Assembly: GCA_963710645.1 (NCBI GenBank)
Contig: CAVQBD010000003.1
Location: 124,001 to 188,000 of the forward strand
Source of the DNA: FEB-10 sp963710645
GTDB taxonomy: Bacteria > Acidobacteriota > Thermoanaerobaculia > Thermoanaerobaculales > Sulfomarinibacteraceae
DNA length: 64,000 bases
Direction of reading: 5' to 3'
Below are positions 53,418 to 61,420 of this stretch, piece after piece. The position numbers and the translations under genes are program-made. The notes beneath the pieces were generated by a model. It ran no database searches, was not told where the DNA came from, and was given only the letters and a program-made list of their open reading frames with translations. Position 1 is the first letter of the stretch; every line of letters begins with the position of its first letter.

Positions 53418-53855
53418 TCACTTGCGGCCAGGTTCGGATGTGCCTTCGAGCGGTGTACATGCGCCGAAGACAGCAACCGAAATGCCCTCGGCCGCGATGG
53501 CGGCCGTGACCTGTCCGGTCTCTTCGGTGATCACCCAGCTGAAGGCACGCCCCATCTCGAAGCCATGGAAGACGATGGTCCCGTCCATCCGGCTCAGGTG
53601 ATCGATGGGAGTTTCGCGGTTGAGGCCGCTGGCCTCGGTGGTGCTGAGCAGCCTGGCCCCGAGATCGACCTGGACGAAATCTGGGATGTTGAGGTTCCAC
53701 GGCAGATCGATGGCGCATTCACCGTCCTCGAAACACACGGTGGCCTGGACGGAGGCGCACAGGAACCGGTTCGAGCCGGTAAGGTCGTCCGCCCACCCCG
53801 TCTGACCCGGGAGAGTCAACATCGCCGCCAGAGCGATCCCACTGATGATTCTCAT
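53418..53855 (-). CDS. Secreted hypothetical protein, 145 residues
   Basis: The ATG at 53855 starts a signal peptide (ISGIALAAMLTLPGQTGWA). The mature part opens DDLTGSNRFLCASVQATVCFEDGEC, has several cysteines and then a beta-rich body (FVQVDLGARLLSTTEAS, SRMDGTIVFHGFEMGRAFSWVI). No family is recognised. It lies 14 bases ahead of the glycine-zipper gene and 40 bases after the barrel gene at 53896, so the three may be cotranscribed. Confidence 0.65.
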   Translation of the reverse strand: MRIISGIALAAMLTLPGQTGWADDLTGSNRFLCASVQATVCFEDGECAIDLPWNLNIPDFVQVDLGARLLSTTEASGLNRETPIDHLSRMDGTIVFHGFEMGRAFSWVITEETGQVTAAIAAEGISVAVFGACTPLEGTSEPGRK

Positions 53856-53895
53856 ACACCGCTTCCTTTCCAAACAGACGTATTGCCGACGAGTT

Positions 53896-54639
53896 TCAGA
53901 AGCTGAAGGCCACACCGATCTGCGGGCCGGAGATAAGCATGTCGTAGCGGAAGAGGTCGTGTCTGCTGCCGTCCTCATAGTCCATGTCGATGGCACGATA
54001 TCCCAGGATGATTGAAACCACCTTTGAAGCACGGAAACCTATGTTGGCGTAAGCCTGCCAAGCCATTTCAGAACCAACGCCGAAGCCGCCAATATCGCCG
54101 CGGGCCCCGAGCCACCAGCGCTCGGACAGGGGCGCCATGAGGCCGACCCCGACAAAGGGGTCGATCCAGCTCTTGCCGTCGTCGACGTCCTCCCCGATGA
54201 CCTCGCCTGTGTAGCGAATCCCGCCCTCAAGATCCACCCAGCGCGCGCCCGCGAGCAGGGTCAAGACGGGCGAGACCCGGTACCCGCCGGCGACCTCGAA
54301 CAGGGTCTGTTTGACCGTGGCTGTTGCAGTGCCCAGGGCCACATCCGTGCTCGATTCCAAATCCACATAGATCAGATCCGACGACAGAACCCAGCGTTGG
54401 TTCCTCATGTCGAAGTGGACCATCGCCGCGAAGTCGAGATCGCTGATGACATCGCTGAATGGGTAATCCACGTCTTGGTCGATGCCCTTGACGGTGATCG
54501 AGCCGTCCATCCCGGCAGCGAACAGGTACGGCGCGATGGCGAACTCCCAGGCATTCGAGCCCGACTGGGCCACGGCCTGCGGTGCGGCCAGGGTCATCAG
54601 CCCGACGGCGAGAAGCGCGAGCAATGCTTGTGACCTCAT
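53896..54639 (-). CDS. Outer-membrane beta-barrel protein
   Basis: A signal peptide (ALLALLAVGLMTLAAPQAVAQ) and a 225-residue barrel: WEFAIAPYLFAAGMDGSITV, AAMVHFDMRNQRWVLSSDLIYVDLES, TLFEVAGGYRVSPVLTLLAGARWVD, WIDPFVGVGLMAPLSERWWLGARGD, and the end DMLISGPQIGVAFSF with terminal Phe. It resembles the small outer-membrane proteins of the OmpW/opacity class. A conserved motif lies 148-171 bases upstream (54787). Confidence 0.8.
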   Translation of the reverse strand: MRSQALLALLAVGLMTLAAPQAVAQSGSNAWEFAIAPYLFAAGMDGSITVKGIDQDVDYPFSDVISDLDFAAMVHFDMRNQRWVLSSDLIYVDLESSTDVALGTATATVKQTLFEVAGGYRVSPVLTLLAGARWVDLEGGIRYTGEVIGEDVDDGKSWIDPFVGVGLMAPLSERWWLGARGDIGGFGVGSEMAWQAYANIGFRASKVVSIILGYRAIDMDYEDGSRHDLFRYDMLISGPQIGVAFSF

Positions 54640-54786
54640 ATCACCCTTCTTCCTGGTGATTCCTGACCCCGCAATCCCCGAGGCCCGACCCCAGCTGCAC
54701 CATCGGCCGCCGGGTGGTCCGTCGGTCCCAGCAGCCTGCGCGGAGGATCTCCGATCACCGCTGGCAGGTTAGCTCTTAGACTGCGT

Positions 54787-54810
54787 CCTGGGAACTCGTA
54801 AAAATACGGG
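54787..54810. promoter_or_regulatory. 24-bp conserved motif, copy 1
   Basis: Begins CCTGGGAACTCG and ends AAAAATACGGG, with one base different from the copy at 57293. Both lie in intergenic DNA ahead of minus-strand envelope genes. It may be an operator or promoter element; function is unknown. Confidence 0.45.
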
Positions 54811-54884
54811 TTGCGGGCAGGATACAAACGCCGACGGCGGCTTGCGCCCCACCCCCTGGCGTCGGACCCTCCTCCAACTCCCGG

Positions 54885-55868
54885 TCACTCCAGGGCGACC
54901 GGGTCCCACTCCGGGTCCGGGTTGTAGCGTTCCATGGCGCGGAACTGATCGAGCGTGGTCGGCCCGAGGTCCTGCTCGTAGACGACACCGTCGTGGCTGA
55001 CGATGAAGGTCTTCACTCCGGTCTCGCCGTAGTCCACCGGAGCGGCGGCGAGCGCAAAGCCGCCGATCATGGCGCCCCCGACTACGAAGTCCATCTCGCC
55101 CAGCGGCGCGGCCGGTCCCTGGCCCTTGAGAACCTTGAAGTAGTAGCCGTGGAAGGGGCTGGGCTCCAGTTCGTATCCCTCGGCAATGACTCGAGCAATC
55201 ACCTCGCCCACCGGCCCTTGCCAGGTCCCGTCCGGGGCCTGCCACGCCAATCCATCCTGCGTGCCCGGTGTGCTGATGATGCGGTGCGCATACTGGTTCA
55301 CCAGAGCGCCGTCGTGTTTGACCAGGGCGTACTCGTGCTGGGCCTCGACGTACCCGAGGCACACGTCGATGGCATCGAACTCGTTTCTTCCGACGCGGCG
55401 GTAGAGCAGCTCCTCACGGCCCGCCTCGACGTCAAACCTCCAGCGCCCACCATCCTCGACGATCGGTATGGGCGCCGGCCAGTCCTCGGCGCCCACGGAG
55501 AGGATGGCGACCGTCGGGTTGTCGGGATCTCGGACAATCTCAGTCTTGACGCCGGCCTGGGCCGCAAAGGCCAGGCTCAGGTTGCGGTCGTGAACCGGGT
55601 CGCCGCTGACCACCAGGTCGACGCCGTCCGGCCCCAGGATTCGGGTCAGCGACGCGACGTCGAAGCTTTCGGATGCGTTGATGAAGGCTGCGGCCGCTTT
55701 TTCGGGTGTTTTGAACGTCTTCTGTTTGACTTCAGAACTCGCGGTGTCTGCCGCAGCCGGCAGCAGAACGGCTGCGACCGCGATCCCAAGGCAGAGGCCG
55801 AGACGAGCCACACGGAGCCGACGCTGGATGGAATTCTGATTGCCGTTTGACGATTTCATCATGTTCAT
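54885..55868 (-). CDS. DUF2950 family secreted protein
   Basis: A signal peptide (LGLCLGIAVAAVLLPAAADT) is followed by DUF2950 motifs: FKTPEKAAAAFINASESFDVASLTRILGPDG, WPAPIPIVEDGGRWRFDVEAGREELLYRRVG, and DFVVGGAMIGGFALAAAPVDYGETGVKTFIVSHDG. DUF2950 proteins are exported and of unknown function; they usually travel with DUF3300 genes, as here. The start overlaps the DUF3300 stop by four bases. The final segment is MERYNPDPEWDPV. Confidence 0.9.
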   Translation of the reverse strand: MNMMKSSNGNQNSIQRRLRVARLGLCLGIAVAAVLLPAAADTASSEVKQKTFKTPEKAAAAFINASESFDVASLTRILGPDGVDLVVSGDPVHDRNLSLAFAAQAGVKTEIVRDPDNPTVAILSVGAEDWPAPIPIVEDGGRWRFDVEAGREELLYRRVGRNEFDAIDVCLGYVEAQHEYALVKHDGALVNQYAHRIISTPGTQDGLAWQAPDGTWQGPVGEVIARVIAEGYELEPSPFHGYYFKVLKGQGPAAPLGEMDFVVGGAMIGGFALAAAPVDYGETGVKTFIVSHDGVVYEQDLGPTTLDQFRAMERYNPDPEWDPVALE

Positions 55869-57217
55869 CTCCGCCCCCCGCCGCCCCGTCCGCCGCCGCC
55901 CCGGGACCCCATGGACCCCATGCTGGAGGCGCCGCGCGAGCTCGCCGACCGGGCGCTCGTTCCGCTGAATCCGCTCGAACTGCCCCCGAAGCCACCGGCG
56001 CTCGATCCGCTGCTCGACGGGATGCTGCGGCTGCCGATCTGGTCACTCCCGCCGCGGTTTGCCGCCGAACCGGCGGATCCGCGGCTGGCGGCGCTCGGCC
56101 CAGTGCTCGCCGACCGGTTGGAGGCCCCGGCGCTGCCTGCGGAACGGTCGGTGCCGCCCGCGCTGCCGGTCCGGGTGCCCGCTCCGCCCGCCGCGCTGTT
56201 GGAGACGCCGGCACTCCCGGTTTTGCTGCCAAAGCCACCTTGGAGTTGAGCGCTTGACTGGCCCGCGCTGGACTGGCGAGCGCTTGCCTGCCGGCTGCTC
56301 AAAGAGTCGCCGCGCGCCGATCCACCGTACTTGCTGGCGGTCGCCTTGTCCGCGTACGGAGTCCCGCCACGGTGTTGAGGGTTGTGCTCCCAGCTGCCGC
56401 CACCGCCCCGGTCGATGTTGGTGTTTCGATTGAAATTGTTGTCGATATTGATGTCGATGTCGCTGTGTCCCCAGCCACAGTGGCAACACGAACCACCCCA
56501 AACCGCTGCGCCCCACATCACTCCAAAGCTGAAGGTCACGAAGGCAGCGCCCGGCGTATAGGGAGGGTAATAAACGGGTGGATAGGGATAGACGGGCGGG
56601 GGGTAGACGTAGGTTGGGTTGTAGGACGGCACGTAGATCACCTCGGGATCGGCGGATTCGACAATGATGACCGTTTTTTGCTCGACGACCTGGGTTTCGA
56701 CCTTCTGCTGCTGATTGGACTCCAGCGCGCCTTTCTCCTGGGCCTTCTGCCGCATGCTCTGGACGGCATCCATGACGTCGCTCTGCTGGGCGAGAAATGC
56801 GTTGCCCAGCTCGGTGGTCCATTGGATGTCGTTGGCGAGCCGTTCGAGCGCCTCGGGGACCGCCGCCATGGATTGAATGCTCGGGTCCCACGGCTGCTCG
56901 GCGACCGCATCGGCCAACGCATCACCTTCGAGGTCGGGGTTCTTTGTGAGCCACTGCTGGAGCTGCATGATCTCCAGCGGGTAGGTCGAAGCGACAAGGA
57001 CCTGGGCCAACAGCGCGTCGGGGTAGAGCGCGATGGGAGCCACCAACGACTCCAGTTGTTCGGGCGGGATTCCGGCCGCGACCTCGTCGGCGGCCGCCGG
57101 GTCGGATTGCCGCGCCTGAACAAAACCCGCGCCGCCCATGTGGGCAATCACGGCTGCAATCGCGATCACCGCGACAGCCCTTCGTCCCCGCCGGGTCGAA
57201 TTGGTCGTTCCTACCAT
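55865..57217 (-). CDS. DUF3300 family secreted protein with low-complexity tail
   Basis: ATG at 57217 is chosen; a GTG eight codons earlier is in frame. The signal peptide is AVAVIAIAAVIAHMGGAGFVQA. The DUF3300 domain includes LESLVAPIALYPDALLAQVL, LEIMQLQQWL, WDPSIQSMAAVPEAL and VIYVPSYNPTYVYPP. The second half is rich in Y/P, then a CCHCGWG cluster, then 180 residues of G/S/A/R low complexity ending GGGGRGGGGRR. Similar tails occur in the family and may bind nucleic acids or polysaccharides. Operon partner of the DUF2950 gene. Confidence 0.9.
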   Translation of the reverse strand: MVGTTNSTRRGRRAVAVIAIAAVIAHMGGAGFVQARQSDPAAADEVAAGIPPEQLESLVAPIALYPDALLAQVLVASTYPLEIMQLQQWLTKNPDLEGDALADAVAEQPWDPSIQSMAAVPEALERLANDIQWTTELGNAFLAQQSDVMDAVQSMRQKAQEKGALESNQQQKVETQVVEQKTVIIVESADPEVIYVPSYNPTYVYPPPVYPYPPVYYPPYTPGAAFVTFSFGVMWGAAVWGGSCCHCGWGHSDIDINIDNNFNRNTNIDRGGGGSWEHNPQHRGGTPYADKATASKYGGSARGDSLSSRQASARQSSAGQSSAQLQGGFGSKTGSAGVSNSAAGGAGTRTGSAGGTDRSAGSAGASNRSASTGPSAASRGSAGSAANRGGSDQIGSRSIPSSSGSSAGGFGGSSSGFSGTSARSASSRGASSMGSMGSRGGGGRGGGGRR

Positions 57218-57292
57218 GCCTGCAAACCCCTTTCGCACCACTTCCGCTCGATGTCTCCTGTCATTAGTAACACGGTAGCTGGCCGGCGGCTC

Positions 57293-57316
57293 CCTGGGAA
57301 CTCGAAAAAATACGGG
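57293..57316. promoter_or_regulatory. 24-bp conserved motif, copy 2
   Basis: Begins CCTGGGAACTCG and ends AAAAATACGGG. It lies 76-99 bases upstream of the DUF3300 start and 167 bases upstream of the divergent barrel gene at 57483. Confidence 0.45.
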
Positions 57317-57482
57317 GGAAGGCGGCCTCGAATATGGACCACGCGGCAGTCATAGTCGCAAGAAACCTGTTCTGCAGGATTCCGTCCTCGTAGTTTTCCG
57401 GGGTGACAGCCTCGCAAAACCCGTCTAACGTCGGGGCAGGTACAATCGCCGAGCGCTCGCCTCGGGCCCACAGGAGGTTCCT

Positions 57483-58034
57483 ATGAAGAGAATCGCACTC
57501 TCCGCCGCTCTTGCCGGCATCATCGCCCTGCTCGCCCAGCCGGCCGTCGCGGCCGACAACGGCTTCTACCTCGGTGCGAGCGTCGGCCAGTCGGGCATCG
57601 AGATTTCCGACATCGACGACATGGACTTCTCGGGTGGGGACACGGCCTACAAGTTGTTTGTCGGTTATCGCATCCTCACGTTCCTCGCCGTCGAAGGCAG
57701 CTACGTCGACTTCGGTGCTCCGGACGACAACCTCGGGGCCAACCTCGGGACCGTCGAAGCCGATGTCAATGGATTCGACGCCTTCGCCATGGGCATGCTG
57801 CCCCTGGGCATCGCCGACATCTTCGTCAAGGCCGGCGTGATCGCTTGGGATGCCGAGCTCGCCGCGCGGTCGATCGGCGAATCCGAGTCCGACAGCGGCA
57901 CCGATCCCGCCTATGGCATCGGCGTCCAGTTCAGGATCAGATCCTTCGCGATCCGCGGCGAGGTCGAGTACTTCGACATCGATGGGGCCGAGTACGTCTA
58001 CATGTACTCGGTGGGCGGCAGCTACACCTTCTAA
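57483..58034 (+). CDS. Outer-membrane beta-barrel (opacity/OmpA-like porin family)
   Basis: A GGAGG site precedes the ATG. The signal peptide is IALSAALAGIIALLAQPAVAA. The 160-residue barrel has NGFYLGASVGQSGIEISD, AYKLFVGYRILTFLAVEGSYVDFG, ADIFVKAGVIAWDAEL, YGIGVQFRIRSFAIRGEVEYFD, and ends VYMYSVGGSYTF. These are the marks of the OMP_b-brl/OmpA-like eight-strand family. Its 3' end lies directly against the truncated antiporter gene, on the opposite strand. Confidence 0.88.
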   Translation: MKRIALSAALAGIIALLAQPAVAADNGFYLGASVGQSGIEISDIDDMDFSGGDTAYKLFVGYRILTFLAVEGSYVDFGAPDDNLGANLGTVEADVNGFDAFAMGMLPLGIADIFVKAGVIAWDAELAARSIGESESDSGTDPAYGIGVQFRIRSFAIRGEVEYFDIDGAEYVYMYSVGGSYTF

Positions 58035-58361
58035 AGGCGGAGCGACTGCCAGCGCACCAAGGAGGATCGTCAAGAGCATCCCGGTGCTCAAGATTCGGGA
58101 CGGAAGGTTCTGAATGTCGTTCAGCACCTGCAAACTGGTGCGGCTGGCGTCGGTGAAGAGCAGCAGGACAAGACCGAGTTCGGCGAGAGTGAGCAGAACT
58201 TCCCCACCTTTCGCTCCGTCCGGCTCCAACCCGATCGCCGGGAATGCCAGAATCCCAAACACCGTGAAGACGATCGGCGCGGTGACGACGGTGCGCTCGA
58301 GCCGCCCCGATACCAGGCTGCAGACGAAGACCGCGGCGATGAACAGAACGAGCAGACTCAT
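58024..58361 (-). pseudogene. Cation/proton antiporter, N-terminal fragment
   Basis: From ATG 58361 the frame encodes the first three helices of a CPA1/CPA2-type antiporter (LLVLFIAAVFVCSLVSGRL, TAPIVFTVFGILAFPAIGL, VLLTLAELGLVLLLFTDAS, ILSTGMLLTILLGALAV). The family needs 10-13 helices and about 400 residues. Homology stops near 58030, where the convergent barrel gene ends; the frame remains open beyond this but is only the antisense of that gene. The 3' end has probably been lost by deletion or replacement. Confidence 0.7.
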
Positions 58362-58415
58362 GTCTCAACTCGGGGTACTGATGAAAAACCAGCTTATAGA
58401 TTGGCCCGCGAACGC

Positions 58416-58865
58416 CTACGGCAGTTCTTCCAGATCCGCGAGGTCTTTCGCTCGAGCTGCAGCTTGCTTGTTGAGCTTGAGGTGGTGCAGGCCGATCAGC
58501 TTCACCGTGACCCCGTCGAGTTCGTCCTCGACCCGCTGCCGATACGCATCATAAAACTCGACGCCGTCGATCGAGGTCATGATCTCGATGCGCATCGGTG
58601 GGAGGCCCATGCGAATGATCTGGTCGGCTGCGAGAAACATGGTCTCGCTCAGCTTCTGCCCACCAAAACCGAAATCTTCGAGTGCTGCCACGACTCGTCG
58701 AGCGTTCTCCGGCGTCGAAGCAATCCATACGTCGATATCCATGGTCGCTCTGGGATAGCCGTGATAGCCGACCGCATACCCGCCGACAAGGAGATACTCA
58801 ACGTTGTGACGATGGAACCACTGAAAGAACTCTTTGAAGTCGGGTGGTAGATGGATCGTACCCAT
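58416..58865 (-). CDS. Nucleotidyltransferase-fold protein (MNT/AbiEii-like)
   Basis: The 149 residues have the minimal nucleotidyltransferase signature VEYLLVGGYAVGYHGYPRATMDIDVWI: a GG followed by D-x-D (DID). A second acidic contact is in MRIEIMTSIDGVEF. The end is helical (GLHHLKLNKQAAARAKDLADLEEL), common in the DUF6036/AbiEii-type class. Such proteins are often one half of a two-gene module with a small helical partner, which here is encoded just upstream. It may transfer nucleotides to tRNA or protein targets. Both toxin-antitoxin and housekeeping roles are possible. Confidence 0.8.
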   Translation of the reverse strand: MGTIHLPPDFKEFFQWFHRHNVEYLLVGGYAVGYHGYPRATMDIDVWIASTPENARRVVAALEDFGFGGQKLSETMFLAADQIIRMGLPPMRIEIMTSIDGVEFYDAYRQRVEDELDGVTVKLIGLHHLKLNKQAAARAKDLADLEELP

Positions 58866-59010
58866 AGATAACCTGCCTCATCAACTCGAGGGCGGCGAGC
58901 CTGTCGGTGGCTGTTCGCGTCAGCCAATAGGCGTTTTCATTCGATTGGTCGTGAAGGCCTTCAACCACGACAACAGAGCGTTCGAACTTCGCCAATTCAA
59001 CGAGATTCAT
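58798..59010 (-). CDS. Small partner protein of the nucleotidyltransferase (70 residues)
   Basis: ATG at 59010. The product MNLVELAKFERSVVVVEGLH ends with ALELMRQVIYGYDPSTTRLQRVL, a segment that commonly precedes this class of nucleotidyltransferase genes (from memory). It overlaps the nucleotidyltransferase start by 68 bases in another frame, which is a large overlap but both frames look conserved. No known domain apart from helices. Confidence 0.65.
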   Translation of the reverse strand: MNLVELAKFERSVVVVEGLHDQSNENAYWLTRTATDRLAALELMRQVIYGYDPSTTRLQRVLSVVPSSQR

Positions 59011-59088
59011 GGCCCGATCATACAATATCGCGAGACTCTCGCTGCATTTCCTCCGGTAAACATTCCGCACTTCAGCGCAGGAAGACCT

Positions 59089-60888
59089 TCAGTTTCCTAT
59101 GCGATGTGGCGACTGGCTCGCTTCACTTGGTACTTGGCGGAACGCCGCCGCGGCGTGGCGGTTGGTCGGGTAGAAACGGTTCTCGTCCATCAGCTCTATG
59201 AGCTCGTATTTCTCCAACCAGGTGCGGAAAGAACGGTCGGCGCGGCTGACCGCAAAGACGATTTCGCGGTCGGCGAGCATAGTGATCGCCTGCCGCAGGA
59301 CTTCTGCGCCGGTGGTGTCGACGTCGATCATCGCTTCCGCGTCCAGCACGAACCAGCGGACAGGAGTGGCGGGGCTTGCGAGGATCTGCTCGATCTCGTC
59401 GAGAAAGAGGGTCGCGTTGGCGAAGTAGAGCGGGGCGCCGAAACGGTAGATGACCAGACCCGAAGAGTTGGCATCGTCGCCCGCGCCCGCGGGAGTGAAA
59501 TAGCTGCCGTCAGGGGCTTCCAGCAGCACCGATGTGTCCGGTTGGGACACCCGCCGGATCACGTCGATGAGGGACAAAAGGAAGGCGATGGCGACGGCGC
59601 GCAGCGGGCCCAGGGCCAGCACGCTCACCAGGCAGACGGCGGCAATCCAGAAGTCCGAACGGCGCATCCGCCACAGCTCGCGGAGCTCGTGGACATCGAT
59701 CAACGACAGTACCGCGTTGGCCACGATTCCGGCCAGGGCCGCATTGGGCAGGTACGCCAGCATGTCGGTGAAGAAGAGCATGACGACCGTGATCGTCCCG
59801 GCCGCCACCAGGCTGGGCAGCTGGCTCTTTGCGCCCGCGCCATCCATCGCCGCCGACCGGGAGGGGCTGTTGCCGGTGACCAACGAGCCGGTGAAGCCGG
59901 CGGCGAGGTTGGCCGCGCCCCAGGCGAACAGCATCTGATCGCCGTCCGCCTTGTAGCCGTATTTGCTGCTGTAGCTGCGGACCACGAGCAGACCTTCGCA
60001 CATGAGGATAGCCACGATCGCCAGGGCGCTTGGCAGCAGCCGCAGGTAATCGGCCGCAGGGATGGCGGGAACTGTCAACGCCGGGAGGCCCGAGGGAATC
60101 GCACCGAGTACACCGACCCCCTTGGCAGCGAGGTCGAAGACCGCGACGATGACCGTCAGCAGTGTCAGGGCCACCAGCGCCCCGGGGATCTTTGGTGCGT
60201 ACCGTTTCATCAGCCGGACGATCAGGAAGGCGCTGACCCCTATGGCCACCGACCACAGATTGGCGCGAGGAATCGAGTCGAACAGGGCCACGAGTTCGAG
60301 GAAATAGCCCTCGGTGTTCACCGAGCTCGCCATGGCACCGTGGAGCTGTTCCGCCGCCGCCAGCACGCCCGACCCCGCGTCGGCCACGTGGGGCGCGGCG
60401 AGGATTTTCCGCACCTGGTTTGTGAACACCTCGATCCCGAGACCGGTGATGAAGCCCACCATCACGGCATGGGACAGGAAGTTGGCGAGGAACGCCAGCC
60501 GGAAGAACCAGAAGACGAAGAAGACAAGCCCGCAGATTACGGCCAGGGCCAGGGCGTACTGCAGACGCTGCGGGTCTCCGGGGGCGGCAAAGGCGACGAG
60601 GGCGGCGCCAACCAGCCCGGCCATGGAGGCATCGGGGCTGGTCACCAGGTGACGCGAGCTGGTGAGCAGGGCGAAGACGACCAGCGGGATGATGGCCGCA
60701 TAGAGACCGGCCACGGGCGGCAGACCGGCCACCTGGGCATAGCCGATGTTGAGCGGGATCATCAGGGCGGCCAGGGTGATGCCCGCCGAGACCTCGCGGG
60801 GGACGTCGGCCGGCGTGATCCCTCGCAGGCCGATGAACGGGCGTGGCCAGCTGATCTTGGCGAGCATGGAGGGATTCTCTTCACTCAT
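59089..60888 (-). CDS. SulP-family anion transporter with STAS domain
   Basis: The membrane part (about residues 30-430) has 12-14 helices and the SulP pattern: ITPADVPREVSAGITLAALMIPLNIGYAQVAGLPPVAGLYAAI, then SRHLVTSPDASMAGLVGAALVA, and TGSLVTGNSPSRSAAMDGAGAKSQL. The C-terminal 130 residues are a STAS domain (LVIYRFGAPLYFANATLFLDEI, WFVLDAEAMIDVDTTGAEVL). The family carries sulfate, bicarbonate or other anions, often proton- or sodium-coupled. It overlaps the small membrane-protein gene upstream by eight bases. Confidence 0.92.
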   Translation of the reverse strand: MSEENPSMLAKISWPRPFIGLRGITPADVPREVSAGITLAALMIPLNIGYAQVAGLPPVAGLYAAIIPLVVFALLTSSRHLVTSPDASMAGLVGAALVAFAAPGDPQRLQYALALAVICGLVFFVFWFFRLAFLANFLSHAVMVGFITGLGIEVFTNQVRKILAAPHVADAGSGVLAAAEQLHGAMASSVNTEGYFLELVALFDSIPRANLWSVAIGVSAFLIVRLMKRYAPKIPGALVALTLLTVIVAVFDLAAKGVGVLGAIPSGLPALTVPAIPAADYLRLLPSALAIVAILMCEGLLVVRSYSSKYGYKADGDQMLFAWGAANLAAGFTGSLVTGNSPSRSAAMDGAGAKSQLPSLVAAGTITVVMLFFTDMLAYLPNAALAGIVANAVLSLIDVHELRELWRMRRSDFWIAAVCLVSVLALGPLRAVAIAFLLSLIDVIRRVSQPDTSVLLEAPDGSYFTPAGAGDDANSSGLVIYRFGAPLYFANATLFLDEIEQILASPATPVRWFVLDAEAMIDVDTTGAEVLRQAITMLADREIVFAVSRADRSFRTWLEKYELIELMDENRFYPTNRHAAAAFRQVPSEASQSPHRIGN

Positions 60889-61357
60889 CGGCCGACTCCT
60901 CTTTCACGGGGTTTTCGGGATCGGGCTTCGTGTGGGCCGCCGACGTGTCGGCTCCCCCACCCCAACGACGGCGCAGAGAGTGCGCGACGCGCAAGATCGG
61001 GCCGCGAACCAGAAAGTACGGGACAATGGCGCACACCACGGCCACGATGAGCATCTGCCCAGGATGGAACGCCTTCAAAACCAGAAGCTGGTACGCCGTG
61101 TCGAGCACGCACGCGATGATGAAGACCCTCCCGAAGTCCTTGAGTCCCGAACGGAAGAGCCGTCGCCTCTCGGTCGGGCTCGTAACGAAGGCCCCAAAAA
61201 AGATTGGATTCCCTTCTTTGACGTCCCTCAGATGGGCCCTGATCGCGAGGATGGTGACCACGGTCGGCATGACCACCAGCCGGAAGTGCAACGGCCCATC
61301 CGCCCGGGCGATCAGCTGTGAAGCCGTGCGGGAGATCGATTCCAGGATGGCGTCCAT
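60881..61357 (-). CDS. Small conserved membrane protein cotranscribed with SulP
   Basis: The 158 residues have three hydrophobic helices at about 25-43 (LVVMPTVVTILAIRAHL), 75-95 (RVFIIACVLDTAYQLLVL) and 100-118 (MLIVAVVCAIVPYFLV). Between them lies a segment AFVTSPTERRRLFRSGLKDFG. A hydrophilic acidic tail follows. I recognise no named family. The stop overlaps the SulP start, so it may be an auxiliary subunit. Confidence 0.7.
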   Translation of the reverse strand: MDAILESISRTASQLIARADGPLHFRLVVMPTVVTILAIRAHLRDVKEGNPIFFGAFVTSPTERRRLFRSGLKDFGRVFIIACVLDTAYQLLVLKAFHPGQMLIVAVVCAIVPYFLVRGPILRVAHSLRRRWGGGADTSAAHTKPDPENPVKEESADE

Positions 61358-61420
61358 TTCTTACCCCCGCCTGCATCCGGATGGCCGCTGTCCCAATTGG
61401 CGTTCTGCGCGTCCCATACA

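Noticed and set aside
54787..57316. GGAACT in the shared motif as an ECF sigma -35 box
   Set aside because: In that orientation it would drive transcription antisense to the DUF2950 gene in one case, and no matching -10 element is evident.
57264..58024. Continuation of the antiporter frame as a real protein
   Set aside because: After about 58030 the residues are the antisense of a well-supported barrel gene and have no helices.
58834..61050. 738-residue plus-strand open frame opposite the SulP gene
   Set aside because: Composition is R/G/H/D-rich without domain patterns. It is the antisense of well-conserved SulP and nucleotidyltransferase genes; long antisense frames are expected at this GC content.
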